Origin: Prunus persica
Lineage: Eukaryota; Streptophyta; Magnoliopsida; Rosales; Rosaceae
NCBI RefSeq assembly: GCF_000346465.2
Contig: NC_034014.1
Coordinates: 24,651,297-24,715,296 of the forward strand
Length of the DNA: 64,000 nucleotides
Direction: 5' to 3'
The position numbers and the translations under genes were made by a program. The notes beneath the pieces were generated by a model that searched no databases, was not told the origin of the DNA, and worked only from the letters and a program-made list of their open reading frames with translations. Every line of letters begins with the position of its first letter. The stretch's first letter is position 1. Positions 11,801 through 23,855 of the stretch are shown here, piece after piece.

Positions 11801-12373
11801 TCAAAATTGGCTTCTACGTTAACCCACCAAGCACTTATGCACCAAATTGCAATCATGTGAATATTCAGAGCCCAGTGCTGTACTATCGTGAGTTGGCTCA
11901 TCTTTGGTCACCATTCACACTGTCTCAACTGTGGTGTAGCATGGTTGATTGGACTCAAATGGAAAGACCAATGGAATTGACATTATAAATAATGCTTTCA
12001 AGAAGAAACAACAAATAAACCATAAACCATGGAGGAGCCAACAAGACAGATATAGTATGATGTGAGATGGTCCCTATTCTGCTATCTGAAATATAGTACT
12101 ACCATGCTGTCTATTCCATCTGCGATTCATTCAACAGGAAGAAGGACAAGAGATATAACAAGGCCTGAAACAGCCATCCTAAGCTATTGCTATGTCCACC
12201 CATCCGTCCACTTCACATAGATGATCCCAAATACAAACAAGCATGCTTTGTATTCGTTTCACTTATAGTCCCAGTTCTCTCTGTTAAACATATGTAAAGC
12301 AAGCAGTGCTTTTACCTCTTTTAAGTCCCCCAAAAGGCTTTGGCTGTGAGTAATTCTGATGAAGGAAGATAGT
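8894..12373. other. Intergenic region without a recognisable gene
   Basis: About 3.5 kb of AT-rich sequence between the FUSC gene promoter and the 3' end of the SAWADEE gene. Only short ORFs occur (for example 11686-11988, 100 codons) with no family resemblance and no splice-supported continuation. The 8900-9120 part should contain the FUSC promoter and leader. I see no inverted repeats or long tandem repeats worth naming. Confidence 0.5.
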
Positions 12374-15300
12374 TTAAGACTTGTTCTGTGAGCGAGTCCG
12401 AGGGAGAAACCTTAATCGTGGAGAAAATCGCAGCTCTTGCCTACTGCAGGAAGTAGATTTCCTCTTCTGGCCTTGTGTTTTACCACCACTTCCTGAAACC
12501 TTTTCCTGCATTGACATCATTCAAAGCTTNNNNNNNNNNNNNNNNNNNNNNNNNNNNNNNNNNNNNNNNNNNNNNNNNNNNNNNNNNNNNNNNNNNNNNN
12601 NNNNNNNNNNNNNNNNNNNNNNNNNNNNNCCCAACTGAGTTACATCTTGAGATTGTTCGCAATCAGATATATTTTCTGCATGAGTAACATAACACAAATT
12701 TTTATAACTAGACAAGAATATAAACATGCACATGTAAATATGAACATATATAACCTTCACTTTGTCGAATGTTTCCAAGTCTTGTGACAACACCAGACAT
12801 GTTCTTTTTATTTATTTCTTCGCCAGGCATAGTGTTGTCCTTGTCAGATGAAGGAGAGACAACTTTCTTCTTTCTTGATCCACCACTTTTCTTTTCCATT
12901 CCATAGTTTTCAGGTACTATTAAATTCTCCTCAGAAGAATGTGCGGAACGAGTTAACCTCCTCATGTTGGTTGGAACTGTTGACTTGTTGTCCTTAGCGC
13001 AAGTCTTCATTGGAACATTTATATCTTGAATGGCTCCAGCATCACCAGGCATCGGCTTTTCATTACTTTCTTCCATAGGGATGTTACTCTCTGCATGAAG
13101 TGGCGAAGAGACTGCTTTCTTATTTTTCGATGCATCATTCTTCTTTTTCAATACATTTCTTTCATGAATGGTGACATTTCCTTCATAGGAAATTGATCCT
13201 GTAATATGAGCTGACTTGCTCTCTTCCAACCCTTGTTTAATTGACATAGTTGATTTATCTTTTTCTTCTTGGACTGCTGAACGAGTCAACCTTCTTGTGT
13301 TGGTTGAGGCCCTTAACTTAATCTCTTCAGCAGAATCTTTCACATGAGAATCATTGTTTTGATTTTCAAAACCTTTCTGAGCTGCTGAGAGAGTTTTTCT
13401 AGCATCTGAGGTCTCATTTTCACTCTTATGGGCTTTGGTTGCTTCAGAAGATAATGTGTTACTAGACATATTGTCACTGTCACGGGAGTTGAATAGCTCA
13501 GTCCCACCTATAGCAATATGCTTGTGAGTACTCGATACTAGCAAAGCCAAAGCTGCACGAGCAGCAAGAGGACTAAGACGGGACCTGAAGTCTGAATGCT
13601 CTTCTTGTATGGATGAGCAAGGGGCTTGCGGGCCTTCATCTTCTATGTTTACTTCCAGCTCACCAGAACTCTGAGCAATACTTTCTGATTGATCCTGGTC
13701 ATGAGAAACCTGAGCATTTGAAATGCTTACTTTGCATCGAATATCTCCCTTGTTATCAGCTGCATGCACACAACCAGGAATAATCTAAATGATGTAAAAC
13801 TAAAAGAAAACTGATCAGTTAGCATTCCCTACGTTCTGTTAATGAAACTATGTAGTTATCCCCTCGTTATTCTTTGTATTTCTTTTCAAACTTCAAAAAG
13901 TTACACAATCAAAATGACCACCACGGAAGGAAAGAAAAAGATTAGGGGCTAACTGAGTAAACTTTTAAGTTCGAATAGAGTCACCAATATTGAAAAAATA
14001 TCACTCGGGTATCATGCAGTTAACCCTTGCAAGTGTAACTCCCATGTATCTGGCTTCAGCATTAGCATTGATGTCAATCTCATTTGTTGATGAGAGTAAA
14101 GGGGGTTGGGGGCAGGATGGAGTATTTTATTAGGCAAGTTCTAAGACTGACCCAATTATCAGTCCATTGCCATAAGGTGGCTAACCTCTTTCATAAAAAC
14201 CAGAAATATGTAAAAGCTAAAAGTTCCTTCATGTAAGCTACATAATTATTCCTCCCCTAAAATTAAGCAAATGAAAAGGCACACGATTAAAATAGGGAGC
14301 TGATTTCCCACTCCTTTGTTGTCCACTTACACTTCCTTGTATGTTATAGTACTAAAAAGTATTTAAAAAACAAAAGGGAGTGTAAGTGGAAAAAAGGGAA
14401 GTGGGAAAATCAGCACCCTTAAAATATGGGTACATTTAATTATATTGGATTATGCATATACCTTGGACCATACACAAGGTAAAGCCCATCGACTACTGCA
14501 TCACTTTGCAAGTACCATACTCCTCTAATTCAACTTAAGAAGGGCGTTTCAGGTTCAAGGTGCAGATGCAACACACAGTTAAAAGAGAATGCTTATGGAG
14601 ACAAGTTTCTTAAAATTATAAACAAAGACAGATAGAAAGAGATATTGCAACAACAGGTCTGAATTCATTAAACATATAAAGTAGTGAGCAAGGATGGTTA
14701 CCTTTAACCCCCTCTAAAATGTCTATTGTAATTGCTTTTCTGAATTCATTAGCTGAAACAGTGATGTCTTCAATTTGCTTTTCCAGAAATTTATTAAGAT
14801 CCAATTCAACAGCAAAATCCTCAACCTCAAGCATGACTGGAACGGAAGATGCACTATCTAAACCCATTTGTTTAACTGATTTCAAGAATGCAGAAACAGT
14901 TGGATGGACATTGATGTTTTTGCCTGTCAGTTTCATGATTGAACTAGATGGTACAGTCACCATCTGTCCTTTGAGGTCTTGGTGAAGCCACTTGATCATA
15001 AAAGTGCATCTACAATAGACCCTCGTTGAGTGTCTCACTCTGAGCACCTAGTCGTCAAGATGTGAGGACATGGACTGAATTAACAGAATATATTTTTTCA
15101 TGCAAAAGGTGTATCAAGTAAATAATTATCAAATAAGCTCAGGACTGCAGTACATTATAACCCACGGAACATGATGGTTATAACCCAATGAAACATGATT
15201 TGGTTAACAAAATTAATCTAATTTATTTCCTATTATAGTTATTAACCAGATACGCAAAGGAAAGACAAATTTCTCAATTTATAAGTACCCAGGGCCCCTG

Positions 15301-16448
15301 TAAATTTGATGGAAACATCCTCTTTAGCATTATATAATCCTTTTTTTAACTGACTAGGCATTATATAATCAAGCACTTAAACAGTGAGCAATAAATACTT
15401 CAAGAGAGTAGATAGATGATAGCCCTGGTTCCAAGTACGCTTTAAATAAATTAGGGAGCAGATAAGTACCTTTTCCACCTTGGCATCGAAGAAGTGGCTC
15501 TTAGACTGTGACTTGTTGATGGCAAGAACATGCTCTCCTTCAATGCGAGTGCAGTCATCACCCTGAAGAGGTGCACAACGAAAACGGAGACGCGTAAGGG
15601 CTTCATCCGTGTTCAACACCATATCTTCTAACTCCTGGCCCCCAAAGTCTACAATTAGGCTATCTTTGGTAGAGCTGTGGAACACAATCAGGAGCAAACT
15701 TAAAACATTTTGTATGCATTTCTAACAGTTGATATTTCAAACTTGACAAAAATAGGGCGCTAAAACACAACTGCCTGACTAGAGAAATTTAGTTCTTCAT
15801 GATCCGTTGTTTGGATACATTCGTTGTTAGTGTTAATATCCATCAAGTCATCCCCATATACAGTTATGAGTGACATATGACATGACACTCTTTCACAGCA
15901 TGAGTAGCATAAATATTTTCTTAACTTTCTTCAGTACCCATTTAGAAAGTAAATACAACTGGGAAATGTGATTGAATTGATAAGATCATACAATTACAAA
16001 ATGAATATAGTTGGTTTCACTGGATCACTGAAGTAACTCTGTATACACTATAAAGGAAATTAAACAAGTGCACAACCAAGCCAGAAAATTAAACAACTAA
16101 TTACACGACATCAAATAGTTGAACCATCAATTACAGAGAGAAGCTGAATGCATGTACACACTATGATCGGATATCATAATTCCCATTTCCAAGGAAAACC
16201 CAACGATCATCTACACCTAGAGCAAAAATTCAAAACATGAACAAAACCCAGGTCCCTAAAACTACTGGGCAAAACCCATCACTGCATTTTCCAATAAACA
16301 ACAGGATCACAGTCTGGAAACCATTTTAAGTGGGTTGGTTCAGTTGGATGGCTCACCTGAGAGAGACTTGACATGGATGCCAAGACGAGTCTTCCTTGCA
16401 CATAGCTTCAAGCTCAGTGACATTCTCTGCCTCACTGGTATCGCCCAT
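12374..16448 (-). CDS. SAWADEE-domain protein without homeodomain (probable chromatin reader)
   Basis: Minus-strand exons: 16448-16357, 15674-15470, 15047-14702, 13759-12755, an exon starting at 12675 that runs into the assembly gap, and a last exon 12505-12374. Frames join cleanly up to the gap. The first three exons carry a SAWADEE (tandem Tudor-like) domain: LEAMCKEDSSWHPC, then LRFRCAPL, HVLA, FFDAKVEKVLR and CRCTFMIKWLHQDL. In SHH1/SHH2 this fold reads histone H3 lysine 9 methylation, but here no homeodomain precedes it. The remaining 370 or so residues are low-complexity and charged, with repeated basic motifs (NTRRLTRSA, NMRRLTRSA, and a tail PRLRFLPRTRSQNKS). The start MGDTSEAENV is the first in-frame ATG. 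The part hidden in the gap is unknown, so the total length cannot be given. Confidence 0.8.
12530..12629. other. Assembly gap, 100 N
   Basis: Exactly 100 unknown bases inside the 3' part of the SAWADEE gene. It removes the end of one exon and most of the intron before the last exon. The round size suggests a scaffold gap of unknown true length. Confidence 0.99.
14294..14419. mobile_element. MITE in an intron of the SAWADEE gene, about 126 bp
   Basis: It is nearly a perfect hairpin. The left arm AGGGAGCTGATTTCCCACTC continues to GTCCACTTACACTTCC; the reversed right arm is AGGGTGCTGATTTTCCCACTT continuing to TCCACTTACACTCCC. TAAAAT flanks both sides (14288-14293, 14420-14425), a likely target duplication. 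A related copy lies at 56557-56727. Confidence 0.65.
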
Positions 16449-18940
16449 TTCATCCCCTCAGGTTATAATCGTCTCTTTGGGTGATGAACAATAATGGAAA
16501 TGGGACGAAGATGGAAGCTATGGAAGACTATTTTATTTGGTGTTTTTTTCTCAGAGGCTGTGGAGTGAGGGGTTAGCTTCCAGAGCATTTACACAGTACG
16601 TTCGTGCCAGTCTCGGGTCGGGCCGGGCCACAATACCTGGGCTAGGGTCGGTTCACGTGTACGGTCCAGATTCATGCAAGTTTCGGCGGGCTGGACAAAC
16701 AGCACTGAGCTGAGCTGGCATGATAGAAGAGCACAATTGATTTGTTGCCGACCAAAAAAAGGAAGAAGAGCCCGTTTGAGTTTGTTATATACAAATTTTG
16801 TGAATTATAAATTACATGAACATGAATGTAAATGGCACCATTTCTTCGGGTGCTTTATCATCGATTCAATGTTAGTCAAACTCAAAAATGTTAAAGTTCA
16901 GATATAATAAAAAGTATAATGTATCATCGAGCCAGTTTCAATTGGTCAAACACATTTCTAAGTTATAACTCAACGAATTCAAATTTAAGGTCATCTCTAT
17001 TCATAAGGCTAAATGTAGTTAAATGCTAAAAATTTAGTCCTCCAAAATATTAATTTTTTAAAGAATAGTACATGGCTAAATTTTTCCATCTCCAGTCATG
17101 CATAGCAATATTTTAGGATCATTTATATTTTATAATTTTGACAAAAACTATGGTACAACATTCATATATTTCACAATTATGTATTGTTTTATTTAATTAA
17201 ACTACGATTTATAGACAATATTTTTTTAATTCATATATATTTTTAAAACAAAATGAATTTAAAACATTTTAAAAGGTTTTGAATAAATAAATAAATAATA
17301 ACTTTTCAATCAATGATTTTGAACTCCAACGATCAGAAACCAATTATATATATATATATATATTTAAACAAAACGAATTTAAAAACATTTAAAATGGTTA
17401 TTAAAAATAAAAATAAAAATAAAAACCTAACGACTAGCTGACATCATTGATGATGTCAACGTGCCTTTAATATTCTGTTCTTGCCCATGCGTGATACTTT
17501 CTCCTCTTGGAAAGCACATACGCTGGGCTACATTTGGCCTAGTTGGAAGGCTAAAGGGCCCAATGCGGCCCTCCAAATTTTGCCAATTTTTAGCTCATAA
17601 TTGAAAATGAGTTTTGCATTATTTTAGGACTACATTAGGCCTATGGCCCATAATTGAAGATGGCCTAAGAACCTAGCCCATACTTTATCTCCACAAAATC
17701 AAGCCAACCCATTTGAATACTTGATCTATACAAATTTAAGAACCTTAGCCCAATACTTGATCCATAGTAATTAGGGGCATTGTTTAGAACTATTAAATTC
17801 TATAATCAACTAAATCTCAATTTAGAGCATATAATTTTATTTAATGCTAAATGGATATTCTAAATTTTATTTTTTTATCTTGTAAAATCGACGCTCTAAA
17901 TTACTTTATTCTATGAATTTGGAATTTGAGCTAAGGTGCAATGTGGCTAGTGCAATTTTCGTAGTCATTAGGGCTAACAAACATATGCCTCATTTCTGAT
18001 CATAGGTACTAAACCTACCCTATATTATGTAAATTTTTTTTAACAAACAAAAACGTTACAAAATAAGGTCCTCAAGGGATCTTTACACCACCATACATAT
18101 CAAAGTGTAATTTATGTAAAAAAAAACTTCAGGAAAATTAAATATACAAATACAATGATTTGTACAAACATGTTCATACTTTGCAAGAATGTCAATCACT
18201 TGATTTGTTTCCAATAAGCATGAGGCAAACTATAAGTATTGTAAATGTCATAGTTTTAACATTTTTGTTTATTTTGGATTCATAAATAATTTGAAGTTAT
18301 ACCTGTAATTGAGCTGGGTCAATAATTTTAAAATAATCATGATATTTTATTTTTATCAAACACTTTAAATTACATAATTTTAAAATAAATTTGTGAAGAA
18401 ATAAATAAAAACAATTCCAAACAAGGTGTAAATATTCTTAACAAGAGTATAAATCCGTACAATAGGTTTAAATGGCAACCAAATTAGGATTGGATTGGAT
18501 TTCACGAAAAAGATTTGTCAAAACATTCCAATATAACGATCAAATTGTATTTGATTAGATTTTGAACTCGTGTACTCAAATAAGAAAGATACAAACTTAC
18601 AAAGTACCTTTTCTTCCAGAAGAATAAGCCTGGATTGTAATTTGCAAATAATCACAATCAATCAGGATTCAGACTTTGACCAATAAATAAATAAATAAGG
18701 ATTCAGAGCGGGAGTGGGCTCCACCCAAGTGTATACGCGTAAAAGTGAACGGCTGATGGTCGACTACCGGAGGGAACAAAGACCCCAAAAGGAAGGCAAC
18801 CGACTAACTGTAGGAAAACCCAACGACGCGCGGATTGGTGAGAATCTAAATCAAACTTGACCACGGGTCTTCCAAAGCAACATGCAAACAATCCAGGCCG
18901 TCCGTTGCTCCCCATATCCCACGGCTCCAAAACTCTAGGG
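16449..18940. other. Intergenic region between SAWADEE and HSP70 genes
   Basis: About 2.5 kb, AT-rich, with no gene seen. It starts with the SAWADEE promoter, contains a probable MITE at 16988-17666 and an (AT) tract near 17346, and ends with the HSP70 promoter. A 75-codon ORF at 18930-18703 on the minus strand lies in promoter sequence and looks spurious. Confidence 0.5.
16988..17666. mobile_element. Probable non-autonomous DNA transposon, about 680 bp
   Basis: The left end AGGTCATCTCTATTCATAAG resembles the reversed right end AGGCCATCTTCAATTATGGG, an imperfect terminal inverted repeat. The interior repeats AT-rich words with GGCTAAAT, and GGCCTA near the right end. No coding capacity, and no clear target-site duplication, so the borders are approximate. 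Confidence 0.4.
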
Positions 18941-18945
18941 TTATA

Positions 18946-18958
18946 GAACGTTCTGGAA
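18946..18958 (+). promoter_or_regulatory. Heat-shock element of the HSP70 gene
   Basis: GAACGTTCTGGAA is three contiguous alternating units (GAA-nn-TTC-nn-GAA), the binding site for trimeric heat-shock factor. It lies 19 bp upstream of the TATA box. Confidence 0.8.
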
Positions 18959-18976
18959 TTCTAACGCTCCCAACGC

Positions 18977-18984
18977 TATATAAA
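18977..18984 (+). promoter_or_regulatory. TATA box of the HSP70 gene
   Basis: TATATAAA, 118 bp before the start codon at 19102. This puts transcription start near 19010 and leaves a leader of roughly 90 nt without introns. Confidence 0.75.
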
Positions 18985-19101
18985 CCCTCCGATACCCAGC
19001 CTCTCATCACTTAACAAACCCTAGCAGCCAATTGTTTTTCATCCTCTTCTTTTTGATTTATTTTCGTTGATATATTCGTCGACGAAAACCTAGAATATAC
19101 A

Positions 19102-21835
19102 ATGGCCGGCAAAGGAGAGGGACCAGCCATCGGTATCGATCTCGGCACCACCTACTCCTGCGTTGGTGTATGGCAACACGACCGTGTTGAGATCATCGCC
19201 AATGACCAGGGTAACAGAACGACGCCGTCTTATGTCGCATTCACAGACACCGAGCGTTTAATCGGTGATGCTGCTAAGAACCAGGTCGCCATGAACCCCA
19301 TTAACACCGTATTCGGTAAGATCCGAGTTCCTTGCTCCGTTTTCTTTCAGTAACTTATAGATCTGTATTGTTGTTTATATTAGTTTATGGATCTGTATTT
19401 ATGTTTACAGTAGTTTTTGGATCCGTATTTTTGCTTGTAATAGCTTATAGATCTTGTTTACAGTGACTGGTATGCTATAGATCTGTTTAAGCTAGATTTC
19501 TTTTGTTATTTGACTGTTTGATTGGTAAATTTATTAGGTAGTTACTTGTGTAGATCTGTGTTTACATGCTTCGTGTTGTTGTATCTGGTTATTGGCTTAA
19601 AATTAGATCTTCAGTTAGGCCTTCGAATATTGGATTTGAAAAAAACGAAATTTGATTAATAGATCTATAAAATTGTATATTTGATTTGGGCTTCAGTTTA
19701 ATATAGTTATAATTAAATAGTTGATGAACAACTTGATCACTGAGGTTCCCTAGTTTTTATAGATAAAATGTTATCAGTTTTGGTAATTATGATTTGCATA
19801 CAAAATTATTTTATAAAGTACGAATTGTAAAAATAAACAGAGAACCTTTACGTTTATAATTTATTGTATGCAGAAAATGATTTGTTTTTAGCTCGAATTG
19901 AATATGTTGATAGTATATAAATTCATCATGATTGGATATTGAGTTGTTTCATACTAGTTCAGGTGGTGAAGGTAATAAAATAAATTTGATAAATAATTAT
20001 TTTGCTTGGATGATTTCAATTATATGTTTTGTTTTGACAAGTGTGTTGTATGATTTTGGATAAGTATACCATGATAGGCTAATCATTGATTTGTTACCAT
20101 TGCAGATGCTAAGAGGTTGATTGGTCGTAGATTTTCTGATGCGTCTGTCCAGAGTGACATGAAATTGTGGCCATTCAAGGTCACCCCCGGACCTGGTGAC
20201 AAGCCCATGATCGGTGTCTCTTACAAGGGAGAAGACAAGGTCTTCGCCGCTGAGGAGATCTCCTCCATGGTCCTTATCAAGATGCGTGAGATTGCTGAGG
20301 CTTACCTAGGCAGCACCATCAAGAACGCCGTGGTCACAGTCCCTGCCTACTTCAACGACTCTCAAAGACAGGCCACCAAGGATGCCGGTGTCATTGCTGG
20401 AATCAATGTCCTCCGTATCATCAACGAGCCCACAGCAGCTGCCATTGCCTATGGTCTTGACAAGAAGGCCACCAGCGTTGGTGAGAAGAATGTCTTGATC
20501 TTCGACCTTGGAGGCGGTACTTTTGATGTGTCTCTTCTCACCATTGAGGAGGGTATCTTTGAGGTCAAGGCCACAGCCGGAGACACCCATTTGGGAGGTG
20601 AAGATTTTGACAACAGAATGGTGAACCACTTTGTTCAGGAGTTCAAGAGGAAGAACAAGAAGGACATCAGCGGCAACCCAAGAGCCCTCAGGAGGTTGAG
20701 GACTTCATGTGAAAGGGCGAAGAGAACCCTCTCATCCACTGCCCAAACCACCATTGAAATTGACTCTTTGTATGAGGGTATTGATTTCTACTCCACCATC
20801 ACCCGTGCCAGATTCGAGGAGCTCAACATGGACCTTTTCAGAAAGTGTATGGAGCCCGTCGAGAAGTGTTTGAGAGATGCTAAGATGGACAAGAGCACAG
20901 TCCATGATGTCGTGCTTGTTGGTGGATCAACCAGAATTCCCAAGGTGCAGCAGCTTCTTCAGGACTTCTTCAACGGCAAGGAGCTTTGCAAGAGCATCAA
21001 CCCCGACGAGGCTGTCGCCTATGGTGCCGCAGTCCAGGCTGCCATTCTCAGCGGTGAGGGCAACGAGAAGGTCCAGGACCTCCTTCTATTGGATGTCACC
21101 CCACTATCTCAAGGTTTGGAAACTGCCGGAGGTGTCATGACCGTTTTGATCCCCAGAAACACAACCATCCCCACCAAGAAGGAACAGGTCTTCTCAACAT
21201 ACTCCGACAACCAGCCCGGTGTGTTGATCCAGGTCTATGAAGGAGAAAGAACCAGAACCAGGGACAACAACTTGCTCGGAAAATTCGAGCTCTCCGGCAT
21301 CCCACCTGCACCCAGAGGCGTTCCCCAAATCACTGTTTGCTTCGACATCGATGCCAACGGTATTTTGAACGTGTCGGCCGAGGACAAGACCACCGGACAG
21401 AAGAACAAGATCACAATCACCAACGACAAGGGCAGGCTCTCAAAGGAGGACATTGAGAAGATGGTCCAGGAGGCAGAGAAATATAAGTCTGAGGATGAAG
21501 AGCACAAGAAGAAGGTTGAAGCCAAGAACGCCTTGGAGAACTATGCCTACAACATGAGGAACACCATCAAGGACGAGAAGATCGGAGCCAAGTTGCCGCC
21601 AGCTGACAAGAAGAAGATCGAAGACTCGATCGAAACCGCCATCCAGTGGCTCGACAGCAACCAGCTCGCAGAGGCCGATGAGTTCGAAGACAAGATGAAG
21701 GAGTTGGAGAGCATCTGCAACCCAATCATCGCCAAGATGTACCAGGGTGCTGGTGCTGACGGTGCTGGCCCTGTTGATGATGAAGCTCCAGCTGGTGCAA
21801 GCGGCCCTGGACCCAAGATTGAGGAAGTCGACTAA
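19102..21835 (+). CDS. HSP70: Cytosolic/nuclear heat shock protein 70 (HSP70/HSC70)
   Basis: Two exons (19102-19315 and 20106-21835) encode 647 residues, the standard size. The chaperone hydrolyses ATP to cycle on and off unfolded protein segments with J-proteins and nucleotide exchange factors. All signatures are present: [10 protein letters not shown] near residue 10, [14 protein letters not shown] near 200, [16 protein letters not shown] near 340, the substrate domain, the helical lid, and a final EEVD (KIEEVD-stop), which binds TPR co-chaperones and marks the cytosolic class. The single intron after codon 71 (VF|DAKR) sits at the position conserved in plant cytosolic HSP70 genes. Codon use is rich in C/G at third positions, as in highly expressed genes. 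The upstream heat-shock element predicts heat induction; basal expression cannot be judged from sequence. Confidence 0.97.
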
Positions 21836-23855
21836 ATTTCTGCTGGGGTTGAATTTAATTTCGGAATTTTAGGTGTTTTTGAACTGAATATTTTTATGTT
21901 TTTTTTTCTTCATATTTTTGCCTTGGAAGTTATTTATCAAGGCCTTTAAGTTTCTTTTTTAATTTGCGGAACCTATAGGCACCGTGGTATTTTTTCCTGG
22001 ATCTCTTTGCACCGGGGCCTTGTTATTTTTTGGATCTATTATAATTACAAGTTTACTTTTTAGCCAAAGCTTTCTTGGAATTTTATTTTGTTAATGCTGA
22101 AATTGACAACGCCAATAACCTAATTAATGTGTTTGAACAAAATTACGGAAATTATTATTATGTGATGGTGTGCCTTGATCTAACAGCGCATGAAGGCTAG
22201 GGCCGCATATGAAGGAGAGAAAGACACCTGCTGTAAGAGTCAAAGTTTATGTCGACACGACATGATCCTTCCTCTCTCCTCTTATTTATTTGTTTGTTTG
22301 TTTTATGGTAAACAGAATGGTAAATGCCAAGCCTGAAAATTATTGTAATGAGTAAGAAGCATTTCTTATTCATTAGTATAAACATGGTTAACGGACTCTT
22401 TGCTTTGGGACCACTTTCAGGTAATCAAAACTTGAAAGCGCTTTTCTGAAGGGTACTTGAAAAATGCTTCTAACAAAAGCGCTTATAATCAGAATTGCAT
22501 TTCCTACTTCTGGACCGGTTTGCTGAACGTGGTGGGCACTGAAAGGCGGACAAATGGAAAATTGACATGAAAGTTGGAAAGGTCGTTTGAGGCCAGACGC
22601 CATCCTTGACCTCTTCTAGTCTTTCTACATCTCCCTCCTCCCTGGCTCTTTGACTAAAATTTCATTCGCACAAGTATGCTATGCAATAACAATGAAATGC
22701 AACCCTCTCCATATTCCACAAAATTGACCAACTTATGGACTGATTTGTTATTCAAGTTAGCTCAAGGGTTACACGGAATGAAAAGGAGTTTATAGACAGG
22801 TAGAAGAAGCAACTTGGGATATTTTTCCCAAAGTAGACTATGACTGCCACAATTGGGATATTATTTAGAAGTACTGTGGTTGGGCAATGGCCACACATAA
22901 GGGTCAAGAAAGATGCTTATGCTTTTTAACACTTTGAAAATCCCACTACAGTCACCACTCACTGCTGGATGAGTTAAAGATTCTAGTTTTAAGACTGAGT
23001 GGGTGGTGGTGAGGTGAGGTTGACAACATAACTTACTCCGTAAGATGTTATAAGTCATAGATAATCCATAATCATGGCAATGACATCTATCTAACTCTTA
23101 ACACATGTTCTGCTACAATACAAGGCTTTCAAGTCTTCATCACCCCCCATTAAACAAACAATGGAAAGAAAGAAAGAAAATACACTACTTGCACAAACAA
23201 AACTTGAAATAATTCTTTGACAAAAGTGACAATTAAAGTAACATAGTTTTAATACATTGTTGACTGTACCATCCTCTGTGTATTTGTTTCTTGCTACTCA
23301 ACTAGTGGTTATTATTATTATTATTATTATAAACAATAGTCTAAACTAGAGTTAGAGGGGATAGAGGATTCCGCATACACACACAACTAAGATACCATGC
23401 AATTCGAACCTGATACTTCTAGTCTACAAGTAAAGGCCTTTTTCTACTGGGGCTAGACCCGGTTGCCAGCTAGTGGATTCTTGTTACTTAATATGATGAT
23501 AAACAAATTCCTTCAAGAGTAAGTTGACTCTAGGTACCGCCTGGCTGAGTTTTTCAACTTGTATTATGGATTTACATATTAATTTCTGCTATGGAAGTGA
23601 GAAAAAAGCAAACAAAGAGTTCAGTTTCTGGAACCAAAACATAAATCAAGAATGGTTTAGCATGTATATTTGAATCAAGAATAGTGGGAGTCAAAGCTAA
23701 CCAGATGCATAGATTAGTAGCAAAAACTGCAAAGACAAATGTGAGAAGCACATTCTTTTTCCTTCATAAAATACACAAAATGGTACAAAGTTAGTAGAAC
23801 AATGAAGCACCAAACATGACAATAACCCTTACATAAACTCTATAAAATGCCTATC
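21836..23855. other. Intergenic region between convergent HSP70 and HSP20-like genes
   Basis: About 2 kb containing both 3' untranslated regions. A (TTA)n run occurs near 23310-23330. ORFs are short and unsupported. No gene or transposon end recognised. Confidence 0.5.

Noticed and set aside
11686..11988. 100-codon ORF in the large intergenic region
   Set aside because: No recognisable domain, no splice-supported neighbours, and an equally long frame on the opposite strand.
20306..21816. Several ORFs opposite the HSP70 coding sequence
   Set aside because: Antisense shadows of a GC-rich, codon-biased gene.
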